Positions 12,177 through 20,854 of a stretch of 22,595 nucleotides of DNA are shown here, one piece after another. Within the stretch, counting starts at the first letter, position 1, and each line of letters begins with the position of its first letter. The translations under genes were made by a program, and so were the position numbers. The notes under the pieces are model-generated. The model worked only from the letters and a program-made list of their open reading frames with translations. It made no database searches and was not told where the DNA came from. Origin of the DNA: Planctomycetota bacterium (GTDB taxonomy: Bacteria; Planctomycetota; Phycisphaerae; UBA1845; UTPLA1); contig JADJRI010000070.1 in assembly GCA_016712275.1 (NCBI GenBank), positions 1 through 22,595 of the forward strand, written 5' to 3'.

Positions 12177-12479
12177 ATGAAAATTGAGATTTCAGAAAAT
12201 GATTTGGGTAGCTGGGTTTTCGTTTACAACAACAACAAAAAGGCTCTGACTGGTAAGCGAGTAACACATGGAAGCTTTGAAGTATATGAGTTTTTCGGAG
12301 GCGACGAAATTGAATGGTTTAAAACAGATATTGACGTTCCTTCTGATATGATAGATGGAAAATCAATTAGCGAAGCGGAGCTAGTTATTGAAAAGGCAAT
12401 ACGGGATAGTGAGTTTTCTTATTTAGTATTCGGAGGAATCATGGATGATTCGGACAAAAATGAATACGATTTTTCGTGA
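12177..12479 (+). CDS. Hypothetical acidic protein
   Basis: A 100-residue protein from ATG 12177 with AAGGGGA upstream, the first gene after the GTATAC promoter. It is acidic and strand-rich (MKIEISENDLGSWVFVYNNN, then FEVYEFFGGDEIEWFKTDID), with a helix (ISEAELVIEKAIRD) and an acidic tail DDSDKNEYDFS. No family recognised. Pairing with an RHH protein under a dyad-bearing promoter resembles small regulatory or toxin-antitoxin-like units, but no toxin motif is seen. Confidence 0.65.
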   Translation: MKIEISENDLGSWVFVYNNNKKALTGKRVTHGSFEVYEFFGGDEIEWFKTDIDVPSDMIDGKSISEAELVIEKAIRDSEFSYLVFGGIMDDSDKNEYDFS

Positions 12480-12485
12480 ACAAAG

Positions 12486-12683
12486 ATGCTTAACTCCACC
12501 ACCCCAGCATCCCGCGCTGCCCGTCTTGCGGCGACGCGGCGGCAAGAGGCCAAGCGCAAGGAAGAGGGTTGGCGCAAGGTCACGGTTTGGTTGCCGCCCG
12601 ATGCGGTGTCTAGGCTAGAGACGCTAGCCAGACGATACAACGGCATTAGCGCGGCGATTGAGACTGCGTTGAAGAAACCATGA
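12486..12683 (+). CDS. Ribbon-helix-helix DNA-binding protein
   Basis: 65 residues from ATG 12486. A basic N-terminal arm (SRAARLAATRRQEAKRKEEG) precedes WRKVTVWLPPDAVSRLETLA and RRYNGISAAIETAL. The strand (KVTVWLP) followed by two helices is the ribbon-helix-helix fold used by small dimeric repressors such as Arc and CopG. It probably binds a short palindrome; the GTATAC dyad at 12112-12127 is the nearest candidate and would make it autoregulatory. Its stop overlaps the ATG at 12680. Confidence 0.72.
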   Translation: MLNSTTPASRAARLAATRRQEAKRKEEGWRKVTVWLPPDAVSRLETLARRYNGISAAIETALKKP

Positions 12684-12959
12684 CATCTGCATATATCAGC
12701 TCAGGAGACGAAGAGGAGCGACATTTACGGTTCAAATTCTGATTTTGCGTTCAATAAGCTGTTCCAGCTTCGGCTGGAAAGGGCAAAAAAGGCAGGGCTG
12801 GATGTGTCAAATATCCCTCAATTTGAAAAAGGAGGTGACTACGCGCTTGCCGAACTGCTTGAAAAAGCAGGACTGCCGGAAACTAAGGGTAAGAATGAAT
12901 TTTCGTGGCTGAGGCAAGGAATGGAAAGCAGCACGGCAAGTGCTGTAATTAAATTTTGA
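12680..12959 (+). CDS. Hidden small gene after the RHH gene, probably frameshifted
   Basis: An ATG at 12680 overlaps the RHH stop (ATGA), but its frame ends after about 20 codons (MTSAYISSGDEEERHLRFKF). A different frame without any ATG is open from there to 12959 and looks coding: GSNSDFAFNKLFQLRLERAK, KAGLDVSNIPQFEKGGDYAL, AELLEKAGLPETKG, ending ASAVIKF. Either one base was inserted or lost between about 12700 and 12725, or the second frame starts at an unusual ATT at 12723, which is preceded by GAGGAG at good distance. The product is small and helical; family unknown. A terminator follows at 12991. Confidence 0.5.
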
Positions 12960-12990
12960 AAACAAACTCCAACACCGAACACTACAGCCA

Positions 12991-13014
12991 AGCCCGCCTC
13001 GCGCGGGCTTTTTT
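12991..13014 (+). terminator. Rho-independent terminator
   Basis: AGCCCGC (12991-12997) pairs with GCGGGCT (13003-13009) around a 5-nt loop, and the T run extends to 13014. It closes the unit that starts at the 12101 promoter and separates it from the head genes. Confidence 0.85.
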
Positions 13015-13032
13015 CGTGCCTTACGAAAAAAA

Positions 13033-13093
13033 CTATTGACTTTTTTGTCAATATAGTTTATTAGAATATTAGTGCATATTCAGATATTCTAAT
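13033..13093 (+). promoter_or_regulatory. Promoter/operator region of the head gene operon
   Basis: TTGACT (13036-13041) and TATTAG (13059-13064) are 17 bp apart, a plausible promoter. Two dyads overlap it: TATTGAC (13034-13040) with GTCAATA (13047-13053), and a perfect 10-bp pair ATTAGAATAT (13060-13069) with ATATTCTAAT (13084-13093). The second covers the -10 region and the likely transcript start, so a repressor site is likely. The terminase small subunit gene begins 4 bp later. Confidence 0.6.
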
Positions 13094-13096
13094 GTT

Positions 13097-13492
13097 ATGG
13101 ATGGGCCGATCTTGAGCGGCGGACGCCCTACTATCTACGATGACACGATGCCGGACAGGGCATTCAGAGCGATTGCTGACGGCAGGGGAATTGCCGGGGC
13201 AGCCGTTGAGTGCGAAACGTGCAAGAGAACGATCTATAACTGGATGGATCAGCATCCAGAGTTTTTGCATGCAGTAAAACGAGCCGAGGCTCACGCTGAA
13301 GAGTTTTTGTTTAAAAAACATGCGGAAATGTCGCCAGCGTCGTGGATTTTCACGATGAAAAATAGGTGCGATTGGGTCGATAAACGGGAGACCGCGCTAA
13401 CCGGCGCCAATGGCGGCCCTATTGAATACCGAAATGTTCAGGATATGAGCGACGATGAGCTTGCGCGCATTGCAGCCGGCACCAGCGAGTAA
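13097..13492 (+). CDS. Terminase small subunit
   Basis: A 131-residue protein from ATG 13097, first gene of the packaging operon. Residues ~30-65 (GIAGAAVECETCKRTIYNWM then DQHPEFLHAVKRAEAHAEE) form the helix-turn-helix typical of small terminases, which recognise phage DNA at the packaging site and hand it to the large subunit. The C-terminal part (MSDDELARIAAGTSE) is a short acidic helix that may contact the large subunit. The ribosome-binding site is poor and an operator dyad abuts the start. It overlaps the large-subunit gene by 38 bases in another frame, a common arrangement. Confidence 0.72.
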   Translation: MDGPILSGGRPTIYDDTMPDRAFRAIADGRGIAGAAVECETCKRTIYNWMDQHPEFLHAVKRAEAHAEEFLFKKHAEMSPASWIFTMKNRCDWVDKRETALTGANGGPIEYRNVQDMSDDELARIAAGTSE

Positions 13493-14973
13493 TCGCTCTC
13501 GCCGACCGCCTACAAAAGCGGAAGCAGCGCGAGAGCTTCTGGCGCGTCGTGGCGCTCGTGCGCACATGGCTGGGTATATCGAATATCTGGACATCGGCAT
13601 TACTCCAGCCAAGCATCACCTTGCCCTGATTGAATATCTGGAAGCCGTCGAGCGTGGCGATATTCCCCGGTTGATGATTTTCCTGCCGCCCGGTAGTGCG
13701 AAATCGACCTACGCCAGTATGATTTTCCCGGCGTGGTATCTCGGGAGGCATCCCAAAAAAAATGTCATTGCCGCGAGCCATTCGGCAGAACTCGCTGAGC
13801 GATTCGGACGGCGCGTGCGTGGACTGTATTCCGCGAGCGAACATCAGCGGGTTTTCAACGCCGGTGTTTCGAAAGAATCCGCTGCCGCTGGGCGTTGGAG
13901 CACTAGCGAGGGCGGCGAGTATTTTGCGGCGGGCGCCGGCGCGGGCATTGCTGGGTTTCGTGCTGACCTCGGTATTATCGACGACCCGTTCCGCAATCGT
14001 GAAGACGCCGGACTCGGCGACGATGCGTGACAAAATCTGGGATTGGTACAAAGCCGACTTTTTCACGCGACTCAAGCCGGGCGCGGCGCAAATCCTCATT
14101 CAAACGCGCTGGCATACCGATGATTTGGCGGGTCGGCTTCTGAATGATCAGGGCGACGGAGGACAGCAATGGCATGTACTCAGTATCCCTATGGAATGCA
14201 CGAGTACCGATGATCCGCTGGAAAGAAAAATCGGTGAGCGACTCTGGCCGGAGTGGTTCACCGATGAAATGGTGGCGCAGGCCAAGCGCGACTCGCGCAA
14301 CTGGGCGGCGCTCTATCAGCAATCGCCGGTTGTGGACGGCGGGAACATTCTGAAGCGGTCGTGGTGGCGCGAGTGGAAAGGCAAGCATCCGCCGTCCTGC
14401 ATTTACATCCTTCAAAGCTACGACACTGCGTTTTCCGATAAAGACCTGAAAACGAACTCATTCAGCGCCCGCACCACCTGGGGCGTTTTTTTCACCGATG
14501 ATGGCAATCCGGCGATCATGCTCATCGAAGCGTGGCGCGGGCGAGTTGATTATCCGACGCTGCGTGCCGAAGCGACGAAATCCTATCGTGAGCAGCAACC
14601 CGATTGTGTGCTGATTGAGAAAAAAGCCAGCGGGCAATCGTTGATTCAAGATATGCGGCGCGCGGGAATTCCGGTGGCCGAGTATCAGCCTGATCGCGAT
14701 AAAGTATCTCGGGCGTATGCAGTCCAGGCGATGCTAGAAAATGGCCAGATTTACTACCCGAATCGGAAGTTCGCGGACGCAGTGATTACCGAATGTGAGC
14801 AATTCCCGAACGGCGTAACAAGTGACTATGTGGATACCTGTACGCAAGCGTGGCTCAGAATCAGAAATAGCGGGATGCTGATTGCGCCAGAGCCTAAAGT
14901 TCCCGATGAACCGGACATTGATCCGTTATTCCATAAACGAGAAACGCCCGTTCGGCATGGAGTGTACGGCTGA
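13455..14973 (+). CDS. Terminase large subunit, interrupted by a +1 frameshift
   Basis: The packaging ATPase/nuclease. Start ATG 13455. The N-terminal ATPase has Walker A FLPPGSAKST (about residues 77-86) and Walker B LGIIDDP (about 172-178). At 14010 a single extra G shifts the frame: the first frame ends at 14030 after NREDAGLGDDA, while the true continuation DSATMRDKIWDWYKADF runs from 14011 to the TGA at 14973. The second part has LIQTRWHTDDLAGRLL, the nuclease segment SYDTAFSDKDLKT, KKASGQSLIQDMR and a late DYVDT, so the joined ~505-residue protein is a complete large terminase. As read, only a truncated ATPase would be made. It could be real disruption or a one-base sequencing error. 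The stop overlaps the portal ATG. Confidence 0.88.
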
Positions 14974-17300
14974 TGGAACTACCTGAAATCTATGCGATGG
15001 CTGATGCCGGCGATGAGGACTTGCTCACTGAGTCTGAGCGCGCGCAATTGCCGTCTTCGCCACCAGAGTCGAAATCCTCGTTCAATGAAAATCTGGCCGA
15101 ACGCTTGGATTCTCAAACGCTTGGCCGGCTTGCTCAAGATGTGCATGATGGCTACGACAGCGACGATGCGAGCCGCTCGGATTGGAGAGCGCGCGAAAAA
15201 ATCGGGATTCGGCTGTTGGGGATCAGCGAGAATCAGGATGGAGAGCCAGCGTTCGAAGGTGCGTCATCTGCTGTTTTCCCCGGACTGATCGAAGCGATCA
15301 TCCAATTTCAGGCCCGTACCATCAGCGAACTCTGGCCAGCGCAAGGGCCGGCAAAGGCATACGTCGAAGGCGGGTTGTCGATGAATCCGCAGCGCGAGCA
15401 ACAGGCCGCGCGTGTCGCTGATTATCTGAACTGGCTGTTCACGAAGAAGATGCCTGGTGGCTATAAGCATCATGACCGGATGCTGTTCCGCCTGCCGCTA
15501 TCTGGTTCGTGCTTTAAGAAACTGCACTATTGCGCTGACTCGGAAACAGTCGTTTCGAAGTTCGTTCCCGCCGAGGAGGTGCTGGTTCCCTATGGATCAA
15601 CGGACCTCAATACCGCGCCTCGCATTACGCATGTCATTAGCTATTCCGGCCAAGACATCAAGCGGCTCATTCGTGCCGGCGTTTATGTAGACCGCTCGAT
15701 TGATGCGCTCTCTGAAGACGATGAAAAGACCGACTTGCAGCCCGAATTAGATGCGGTCACGAGCACGAAACCGTCAATAACGGCGCTCGATAAGTCGCAG
15801 CGATATGTTTTGCTTGAGCAATCCATCTTCACCGACATCCCCGGCGAGCCAGAAGGCGCTCCGTTTCTCGTCACGATTGATCGTGAAAGCCAGCAAGTTT
15901 TTAGCGTTTATCGAGACTGGCGAGAATCGGACAAGAAAAGACATCGCCGCCGCCGCTGGGTGCATTACGATTTCCTTCCAGGGCTTGATGGGTTTTATGG
16001 CCTTGGGCTGCTGCACGCGCTGGGCCGCACTGCCGAATCGATGTCTGGAAACCTTCGCGCGCTTCTGGACGCGGCAATGCTGGCCAACTTGCGCGGTGGA
16101 TTCAGATCGGCTGATGTGGTGCTTCCAAAAGGGAAGCGTGGCGACGGAATCAGCATTACACCGGGAACGTGGCAGCCGGTCGAGGCGACTACGGAAGAAC
16201 TGCAAAAGCTCTTTGTCAGCATCCCGTATGCGGAACCTTCGCAAACTCTGTTCAATTTATTGCAATGGATGGATGGCGTGTTCCGGCGTGTGGCTGGAAC
16301 GACGAGCGAGCTGGTAGGCGAGGCGACAAAGAGCGTTCCAGTAGGAACAACTCTAGCGCGAATCGAACAAGGAATGAAAGTTCAGTCGTCGATCCAGATT
16401 CGATGCCATCAAGCGCAAGCCGAAGAGCTGGCCATTGCGTGTGAATTGACCGCCGATTATCTACCCGACGCTGATTATTGCCGAGATGTGCTGAATATCG
16501 CGCCGGAACAGTTTGCCGCTGATTTCGATAATCGCGTGGATGTGCAGCCCGTCAGTGATCCGAACGCGATCACTGGAACTCAAAAGCTGGTGATTGCACA
16601 AGCTCTGGTGGATCGGGCCGCCGCCGCGCCAGACTTGTATAATCGACGCGCTGTTGAAAAGCGTCTGCTTGAAACCATGCGGCTGCCGAACGCCGATGAA
16701 CTGCTGGTCGATCAATCGCAAGCGCCACGCATGGGGCCGGTCGAGGAAAACATGGCGCTGCTGATGACGCAACCAGTCAAGTCATTCCCAGACCAAGACC
16801 ACCAAGCGCATCTAATCGTGCATCGGCAGTGGCGGGAGTCAATCACCGACGAAGAAACCCGTAAGCGCATCGATGCCGCCGCAGTCGCGCACGAGGCCGA
16901 ACATTTGGCATGGGCGTATCTGCTGCAAATGCAAGCAGCGATGGGGACACAGCTTCCGGCAGCGCCCATGGGGTCCGGACAGCCCATGGACCCGCAGGCG
17001 GAAAACATGCTGGCGATGATGGCGGCCCAAGCGGTTCAGATCATGAGTCAGCAACAAGCCAATAGCCTTGCGCCCGATCCATCGGCAGTGGCCGCAGAGC
17101 AGAAATCGGCGATTGATTCAGCGCGTGCCGAAGCTGAAATCCGACGCAAGGACGCGCTGGCGAATGCGCAAATTCAACGCGATGATGCAAAAGCCATTGC
17201 GGACATGCGGCGCGGGGCTGCCGAACAAGAAGCGAAACTGGTTAGCCAGTTCGTCAGCAATCAGGCTCGACGCGACCTTGGCGAGATGCCCGTGCAATGA
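14973..17300 (+). CDS. Portal protein
   Basis: This 775-residue protein starts at the ATG overlapping the terminase stop. It has the expected size and place for a podovirus-type (P22-like) portal, the dodecameric ring through which DNA enters. Residues ~91-130 (EPAFEGASSAVFPGLIEA then FQARTISELWPAQGPAKAY) form a typical portal block. YGLGLLHALGRTAESMSGNL and a middle VAGTTSELVGEATKS are also portal-like. The C-terminal ~120 residues are Met/Gln/Ala-rich and end in charged heptad-like helix (ARAEAEIRRKDALANAQIQR), fitting the barrel region of long portals. It overlaps the next ATG by 4 nt. Confidence 0.82.
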   Translation: MELPEIYAMADAGDEDLLTESERAQLPSSPPESKSSFNENLAERLDSQTLGRLAQDVHDGYDSDDASRSDWRAREKIGIRLLGISENQDGEPAFEGASSAVFPGLIEAIIQFQARTISELWPAQGPAKAYVEGGLSMNPQREQQAARVADYLNWLFTKKMPGGYKHHDRMLFRLPLSGSCFKKLHYCADSETVVSKFVPAEEVLVPYGSTDLNTAPRITHVISYSGQDIKRLIRAGVYVDRSIDALSEDDEKTDLQPELDAVTSTKPSITALDKSQRYVLLEQSIFTDIPGEPEGAPFLVTIDRESQQVFSVYRDWRESDKKRHRRRRWVHYDFLPGLDGFYGLGLLHALGRTAESMSGNLRALLDAAMLANLRGGFRSADVVLPKGKRGDGISITPGTWQPVEATTEELQKLFVSIPYAEPSQTLFNLLQWMDGVFRRVAGTTSELVGEATKSVPVGTTLARIEQGMKVQSSIQIRCHQAQAEELAIACELTADYLPDADYCRDVLNIAPEQFAADFDNRVDVQPVSDPNAITGTQKLVIAQALVDRAAAAPDLYNRRAVEKRLLETMRLPNADELLVDQSQAPRMGPVEENMALLMTQPVKSFPDQDHQAHLIVHRQWRESITDEETRKRIDAAAVAHEAEHLAWAYLLQMQAAMGTQLPAAPMGSGQPMDPQAENMLAMMAAQAVQIMSQQQANSLAPDPSAVAAEQKSAIDSARAEAEIRRKDALANAQIQRDDAKAIADMRRGAAEQEAKLVSQFVSNQARRDLGEMPVQ

Positions 17301-17500
17301 TTACCGGGTTTGTTCGACAAGTCAGAAAACGATTCGATGAGGAAATCTCAAGAACCGTAACGGCTATCGGGAATGGATCAGCAAAGGACTGGGAAGATTA
17401 TCGACGCATGACTGGGCGAGTGGCTGGGTTAAAAACCGCGCTGGATATTTTGAACGACGAATTTAAACAGCACAACGAAATTGATTTCGAAGAGGAATAG
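17297..17500 (+). CDS. Small conserved protein between portal and co-chaperonin
   Basis: 67 residues from ATG 17297, overlapping the portal stop (ATGA). It is helical: ITGFVRQVRKRFDEEISRTV, GNGSAKDWEDYRRMTGRVAG and LKTALDILNDEFKQH. The order 'g-G....DYE.Y....G...GL..AL..I.D' is shared with small proteins downstream of portals in other phages. A role in head assembly is likely but not shown. Confidence 0.7.
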   Translation: MITGFVRQVRKRFDEEISRTVTAIGNGSAKDWEDYRRMTGRVAGLKTALDILNDEFKQHNEIDFEEE

Positions 17501-17505
17501 AGAGA

Positions 17506-17892
17506 ATGACTCCACAAGAATGGGTGACATCTGGAGACGATCAGGCGGGAGACATTCCAAGTCCGGTCGGCTTCAGAATTCTCATCAAGCCGTATCGGCT
17601 TCCCAAGTTCAGCGCGGGCGGTATTGCGCTTGTCGGCGAGTCTAAGCAATATGCCGACATTGCCAAGGTCGTCGGGCAAGTTCTTAAAATGGGCAGTGAA
17701 TGCTATCGAGGCGAACGATTCTCAGCGTCTTGGTGTAAGATCGGCGATTATGTGATTTTCCCGAAGCACGTCGGGCAAACGATTGAAGTCAAGCGAAATG
17801 ATGGTCAAGACCCCGATCAATATCTATTGGTCAACGACGACGAAATCCGGGCGGTGGTGAAAGACCCGTCGCAAATCAAAGCGTATTTGTGA
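17506..17892 (+). CDS. Phage GroES-like co-chaperonin
   Basis: A 128-residue protein from ATG 17506 after GAGAGA. VGFRILIKPYRLPKF is followed by SAGGIALVGESKQY (about residues 36-49), the mobile loop of GroES-type co-chaperonins, whose hydrophobic GIAL portion docks on GroEL. Then come VVGQVLKMGSECYRGERF, IGDYVIFPKHVGQTIEV and the C-terminal YLLVNDDEIRAVV, matching the Cpn10 fold. In the head cluster it probably directs host GroEL to fold the capsid or another large structural protein, as phage T4 gp31 does; that is inference. It overlaps the GTG upstream of the scaffold gene. Confidence 0.85.
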   Translation: MTPQEWVTSGDDQAGDIPSPVGFRILIKPYRLPKFSAGGIALVGESKQYADIAKVVGQVLKMGSECYRGERFSASWCKIGDYVIFPKHVGQTIEVKRNDGQDPDQYLLVNDDEIRAVVKDPSQIKAYL

Positions 17893-17906
17893 GCATAGGA
17901 ATCCCT

Positions 17907-18821
17907 ATGGAACTTGATGAAGAAACCCGCGACGACCTTCTCGAAGACGAGGGGGAGCCGTCGGAACTGGAAGAATTGATCCAGCCGGACTTAGGTTCAG
18001 GCGAACTCGAACCAGATCCTGCTCCTCGTCACCAGGATGATGACGATCAATGGTCGGCTCGCGTCAAAAAACGGATCGACAAAGAAGTCGGACGCCGTAA
18101 GGCGCTCGAAGAGCGATTCGCGGATCGAGAACGCGCGCTACTCGATCAAATCAACACGCTGTCTGCCGAGGTCGGAGCGATCAAAACCCGCAATGCGGCA
18201 GCCGATGCCCAGGCTGCCGAGGGCACTTTGCAAGCCAAGCTTCACTCGGCAAAACAGCGGCTCCGTCAAGCCATGGTGGATGGCGATGACGATGCGGCGG
18301 TTACGGCAACAGAGGACATCGCCGACGCCCGCGTCGAAATGCGCGAAATGGCCGCCCGCCAGGAACGGCAGCGCGAACAGCAGGAACAGCAGGGTCGTCA
18401 GCAACAAACGGATAACCAGCAGCCGCAAATCCCTGAGACGATGGGGAAATGGCTGAAGGCGAATAGCTGGTATCAGTCCGGCCAGAATCCGCGCGCCGCT
18501 CGACTCGCGGCGGAACTCTTTGAAGATATTCGGCAAGATGGATTCGATCCGAATGACACCAGCACCTACGCGGAGCTTAATAAGCGCATCCGGGCGGCGA
18601 TCCCCAGGGCGGCTGACACCATCAAGGATATTGAATCTGCCGCCCCAACTCGTCGCCGAGAAGTCGGCCCGCCGACCGGGACCAGCAGCGCTGATGGTCG
18701 TGCCGCCCCAGTGAGTGGTGAGCGGCGTACTTTCACGGATCAAGATAAGGCGCGGATGCGCGCATTCGACATCGAAGACACCCCGGAGAATCGAAAGATA
18801 TGGCTAGCCAATCATCCGTAG
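17907..18821 (+). CDS. Scaffolding protein
   Basis: ATG 17907 has AGGA 6 nt upstream and is preferred over GTG 17889. The ~304-residue product is very acidic at the N-terminus (MELDEETRDDLLEDEG...), then a long charged coiled coil (about residues 45-170) with a Gln-rich stretch (RQEQQEQQ-like, near residue 165), then a helical C-terminus ending FDIEDTPENRKIWLANHP. Position before the capsid genes and this composition are typical of internal scaffolds that shape the procapsid. It overlaps the next gene by 22 bases. Confidence 0.72.
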   Translation: MELDEETRDDLLEDEGEPSELEELIQPDLGSGELEPDPAPRHQDDDDQWSARVKKRIDKEVGRRKALEERFADRERALLDQINTLSAEVGAIKTRNAAADAQAAEGTLQAKLHSAKQRLRQAMVDGDDDAAVTATEDIADARVEMREMAARQERQREQQEQQGRQQQTDNQQPQIPETMGKWLKANSWYQSGQNPRAARLAAELFEDIRQDGFDPNDTSTYAELNKRIRAAIPRAADTIKDIESAAPTRRREVGPPTGTSSADGRAAPVSGERRTFTDQDKARMRAFDIEDTPENRKIWLANHP

Positions 18822-19318
18822 CGGCGGCGACTGATGACCGCTTGACGCGCGAGCAGACCAGCCGCGCCGCGTCCGAGATCGAGGCGTGGCCCGAATGGAC
18901 CCCCGCTCAGAATACCACCGCGCCGCCCGCCCGCGACGGCTTCGAACAGAAATGGGTGCGGTGCCGAGTCGTGAATGCCGACGATGAGCCGAACATCATC
19001 CGCAACATGCAGCAGGGGTGGCGACCGCGACAAGTCGATACTGTTCCGCCCGCCTTCAAGCCTTTCGTGCGGCGGTTTGGCGATTTCGGCGAAGTGATCA
19101 GAAATCAGGATTGCATCTTGATGGAGCGGCCAAAGGCTATGGGCGATAAGGTCCGCGCGCATATCGCGGGCCGTAATCAGCGACTACGCCAGTCGGTTCA
19201 GGAATACATGGGGCAACGGATGCCCAGACAGCACGGCTCCAATGGCGGCGCCGTGGAAGAATTCGAAGCACGCGCTACCGTTGGGGCTGGGCGTCCTGCC
19301 CGCTTTGGCGGCGATTAA
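18800..19318 (+). CDS. Head-module hypothetical protein
   Basis: 172 residues from ATG 18800, inside the end of the scaffold gene. It has an Ala/Pro-rich N-terminus with IEAWPEWTPAQNTTAPPA, then FEQKWVRCRVVNADDEPN, NMQQGWRPRQVDTVPPAF, FGDFGEVIRNQDCILMERP and a basic C-terminal helix, ending in GRPARFGGD. A virion or assembly protein of the head is likely from place alone. I recall similar proteins next to scaffold and capsid genes but know no function. Confidence 0.68.
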   Translation: MASQSSVAAATDDRLTREQTSRAASEIEAWPEWTPAQNTTAPPARDGFEQKWVRCRVVNADDEPNIIRNMQQGWRPRQVDTVPPAFKPFVRRFGDFGEVIRNQDCILMERPKAMGDKVRAHIAGRNQRLRQSVQEYMGQRMPRQHGSNGGAVEEFEARATVGAGRPARFGGD

Positions 19319-19345
19319 TTCAAGCATTTATAGGAGCCAACAGTT

Positions 19346-19918
19346 ATGGCTAATGTCAACGCGCCGCGCGGACTCGTTCCGGTGCGGAAGCTGGGCGGTG
19401 GATCGATTACCCAAAACGCCTACTCGATTGCCACGGATTATACGACAGCGATCTATACTGGCGATGTCGTTGAAATGACTGGGACTGGGAAAAACGTCAC
19501 TAAGTCCGCCTCGGGCAATACTGATAACGTCGGCGTATTCATCGGCTGTTCGTACATCGATGCCAATGGCAAGCCCGTTTGGTCGAAATACTGGCCCGGA
19601 GTCTCCGACGGAAAGACAAATATCGTGGCCCAGGTCATCGACGACCCGGATGTCATTTGGGAAGTCCAGGCCGATGGATGCGTGGCCGCTGAAATTGGCG
19701 TGGTCGCGGATTGGAATGTGGGCACCGGCAACACCAAATCCGGCCAATCCGGCTTGTATGCCGTGGTATCTGGCACCAGCGCCACGACGGGCGGCAGTCT
19801 GAAAATCATGGGGCTGGTCAATCGCCCTGACAATGCGTATGGTAGCTATGCCAAGGTTGAAGCGCTCTTGATTGAGCATGTCAATCGGGCTGTAGTCGCT
19901 GGCGTGGGAGGTATCTAG
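19346..19918 (+). CDS. Putative head decoration/capsid cement protein
   Basis: 190 residues from ATG 19346 with TAGGAG 10 nt upstream. It begins MANVNAPRGLVPVRKLGGGS, then is Thr/Gly/Ser/Val-rich and strand-rich (YTGDVVEMTGTGKNVTK, VGVFIGCSYIDANGKPVWSK, IWEVQADGCVAAEIGVVADW). The opening 'ANVNAPRGLVPVR..GG' and place before the major capsid gene match structural proteins that decorate or cement capsids. The exact role is not proven by sequence. Confidence 0.68.
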   Translation: MANVNAPRGLVPVRKLGGGSITQNAYSIATDYTTAIYTGDVVEMTGTGKNVTKSASGNTDNVGVFIGCSYIDANGKPVWSKYWPGVSDGKTNIVAQVIDDPDVIWEVQADGCVAAEIGVVADWNVGTGNTKSGQSGLYAVVSGTSATTGGSLKIMGLVNRPDNAYGSYAKVEALLIEHVNRAVVAGVGGI

Positions 19919-19920
19919 TC

Positions 19921-20823
19921 ATGCCTATGAATCGCTCGCAGTTCCCGAAGGAGCTGGAAAACGATCTGAACGCGGTTTGGTCCGCTCAAGAGCGGGATTA
20001 TCCGTTGGACTGGCCGAAAATCTTCGATAAGAAGAACAGCACCCGTGCGTTCGAAGAGCAGGTCTTGCGGGTCGGCCTGAACGTCGCGCCGATCAAATCG
20101 GAAGGCGCGGCTATTGCCGAAGACGAGGGCGGAGAATTCTGGACCGCCCGCTACACGCACGTTACCGTTGCCTTGATGTTCTCGCTGACGCAAGAGGCGC
20201 TGGAAGATAATCAGTACAGCAGCTTGGGCGCGTTTTATACTGGAGAACTGATGCGGGCGCTTCGCGAAGCCGAGGAAATTGCGGCGGCGAATGTGTTCAA
20301 TGAGGCGACGAGCACCACGATTGGCGACGGCGTTACGCTGTTGTCCACGTCGCATCCTTTGTGGGCCGGCGGTACGTATAGCAATACGCTAAGCGTGGCG
20401 GCTGATTTGTCGGAATCCGCGCTGGAAGATACCTGTATCCAGGTCATGAACGCGGTCAATGATCGCGGGCTGCCGATGCCGCTGATGCCGAAGAATATCA
20501 TTATCGGCAACGCCAATGCGTTCAACGTCCATCGCATTTTGAATTCAGTGCAGCGAGTTGGAACGTCCGATAACGACACGAATGCGATCCGTAGCATGGG
20601 GCTGTTCTCCGGCGAGCCGATCAATCTGCGCCGTCTGACCGATACCGATGCCTGGTTCGTGAAGACCGATGCGCCGATGGGATTGCAGTTCTTTACCCGC
20701 AAGGCATTGGAAAAGGGCGGCCAGGAAGACTTTCGTACTGGCAACTACGAGTACAAGGCGCGCAAGCGGTGGTCGGTTGGCGTGACCAATCCGCGCGCGG
20801 TCTTTGGTTCGATGGGTGCCTGA
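19921..20823 (+). CDS. Major capsid protein
   Basis: A 300-residue protein from ATG 19921 with GGGAGG about 10 nt upstream. It has no long delta domain. N-terminal helix ELENDLNAVWSAQERDYPLD, then YTHVTVALMFSLTQEALEDN, FYTGELMRALREAEEIAAAN, the turn TLLSTSHPLWAGGTYSNTL, PKNIIIGNANAFNVHRIL and the C-terminal YEYKARKRWSVGVTNPRAVF. These fit the HK97 fold of Mu gpT-like or related major head proteins. Position after scaffold and decoration gene supports it. Confidence 0.82.
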   Translation: MPMNRSQFPKELENDLNAVWSAQERDYPLDWPKIFDKKNSTRAFEEQVLRVGLNVAPIKSEGAAIAEDEGGEFWTARYTHVTVALMFSLTQEALEDNQYSSLGAFYTGELMRALREAEEIAAANVFNEATSTTIGDGVTLLSTSHPLWAGGTYSNTLSVAADLSESALEDTCIQVMNAVNDRGLPMPLMPKNIIIGNANAFNVHRILNSVQRVGTSDNDTNAIRSMGLFSGEPINLRRLTDTDAWFVKTDAPMGLQFFTRKALEKGGQEDFRTGNYEYKARKRWSVGVTNPRAVFGSMGA

Positions 20824-20854
20824 TAAGCCCCTAGTGTCTCCGTCATTCACTGAT

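Noticed and set aside
14007..14013. Programmed +1 frameshift in the terminase gene
   Set aside because: No known slippery codon or stimulatory element is evident and other genes nearby have similar one-base breaks, so error or decay is simpler.
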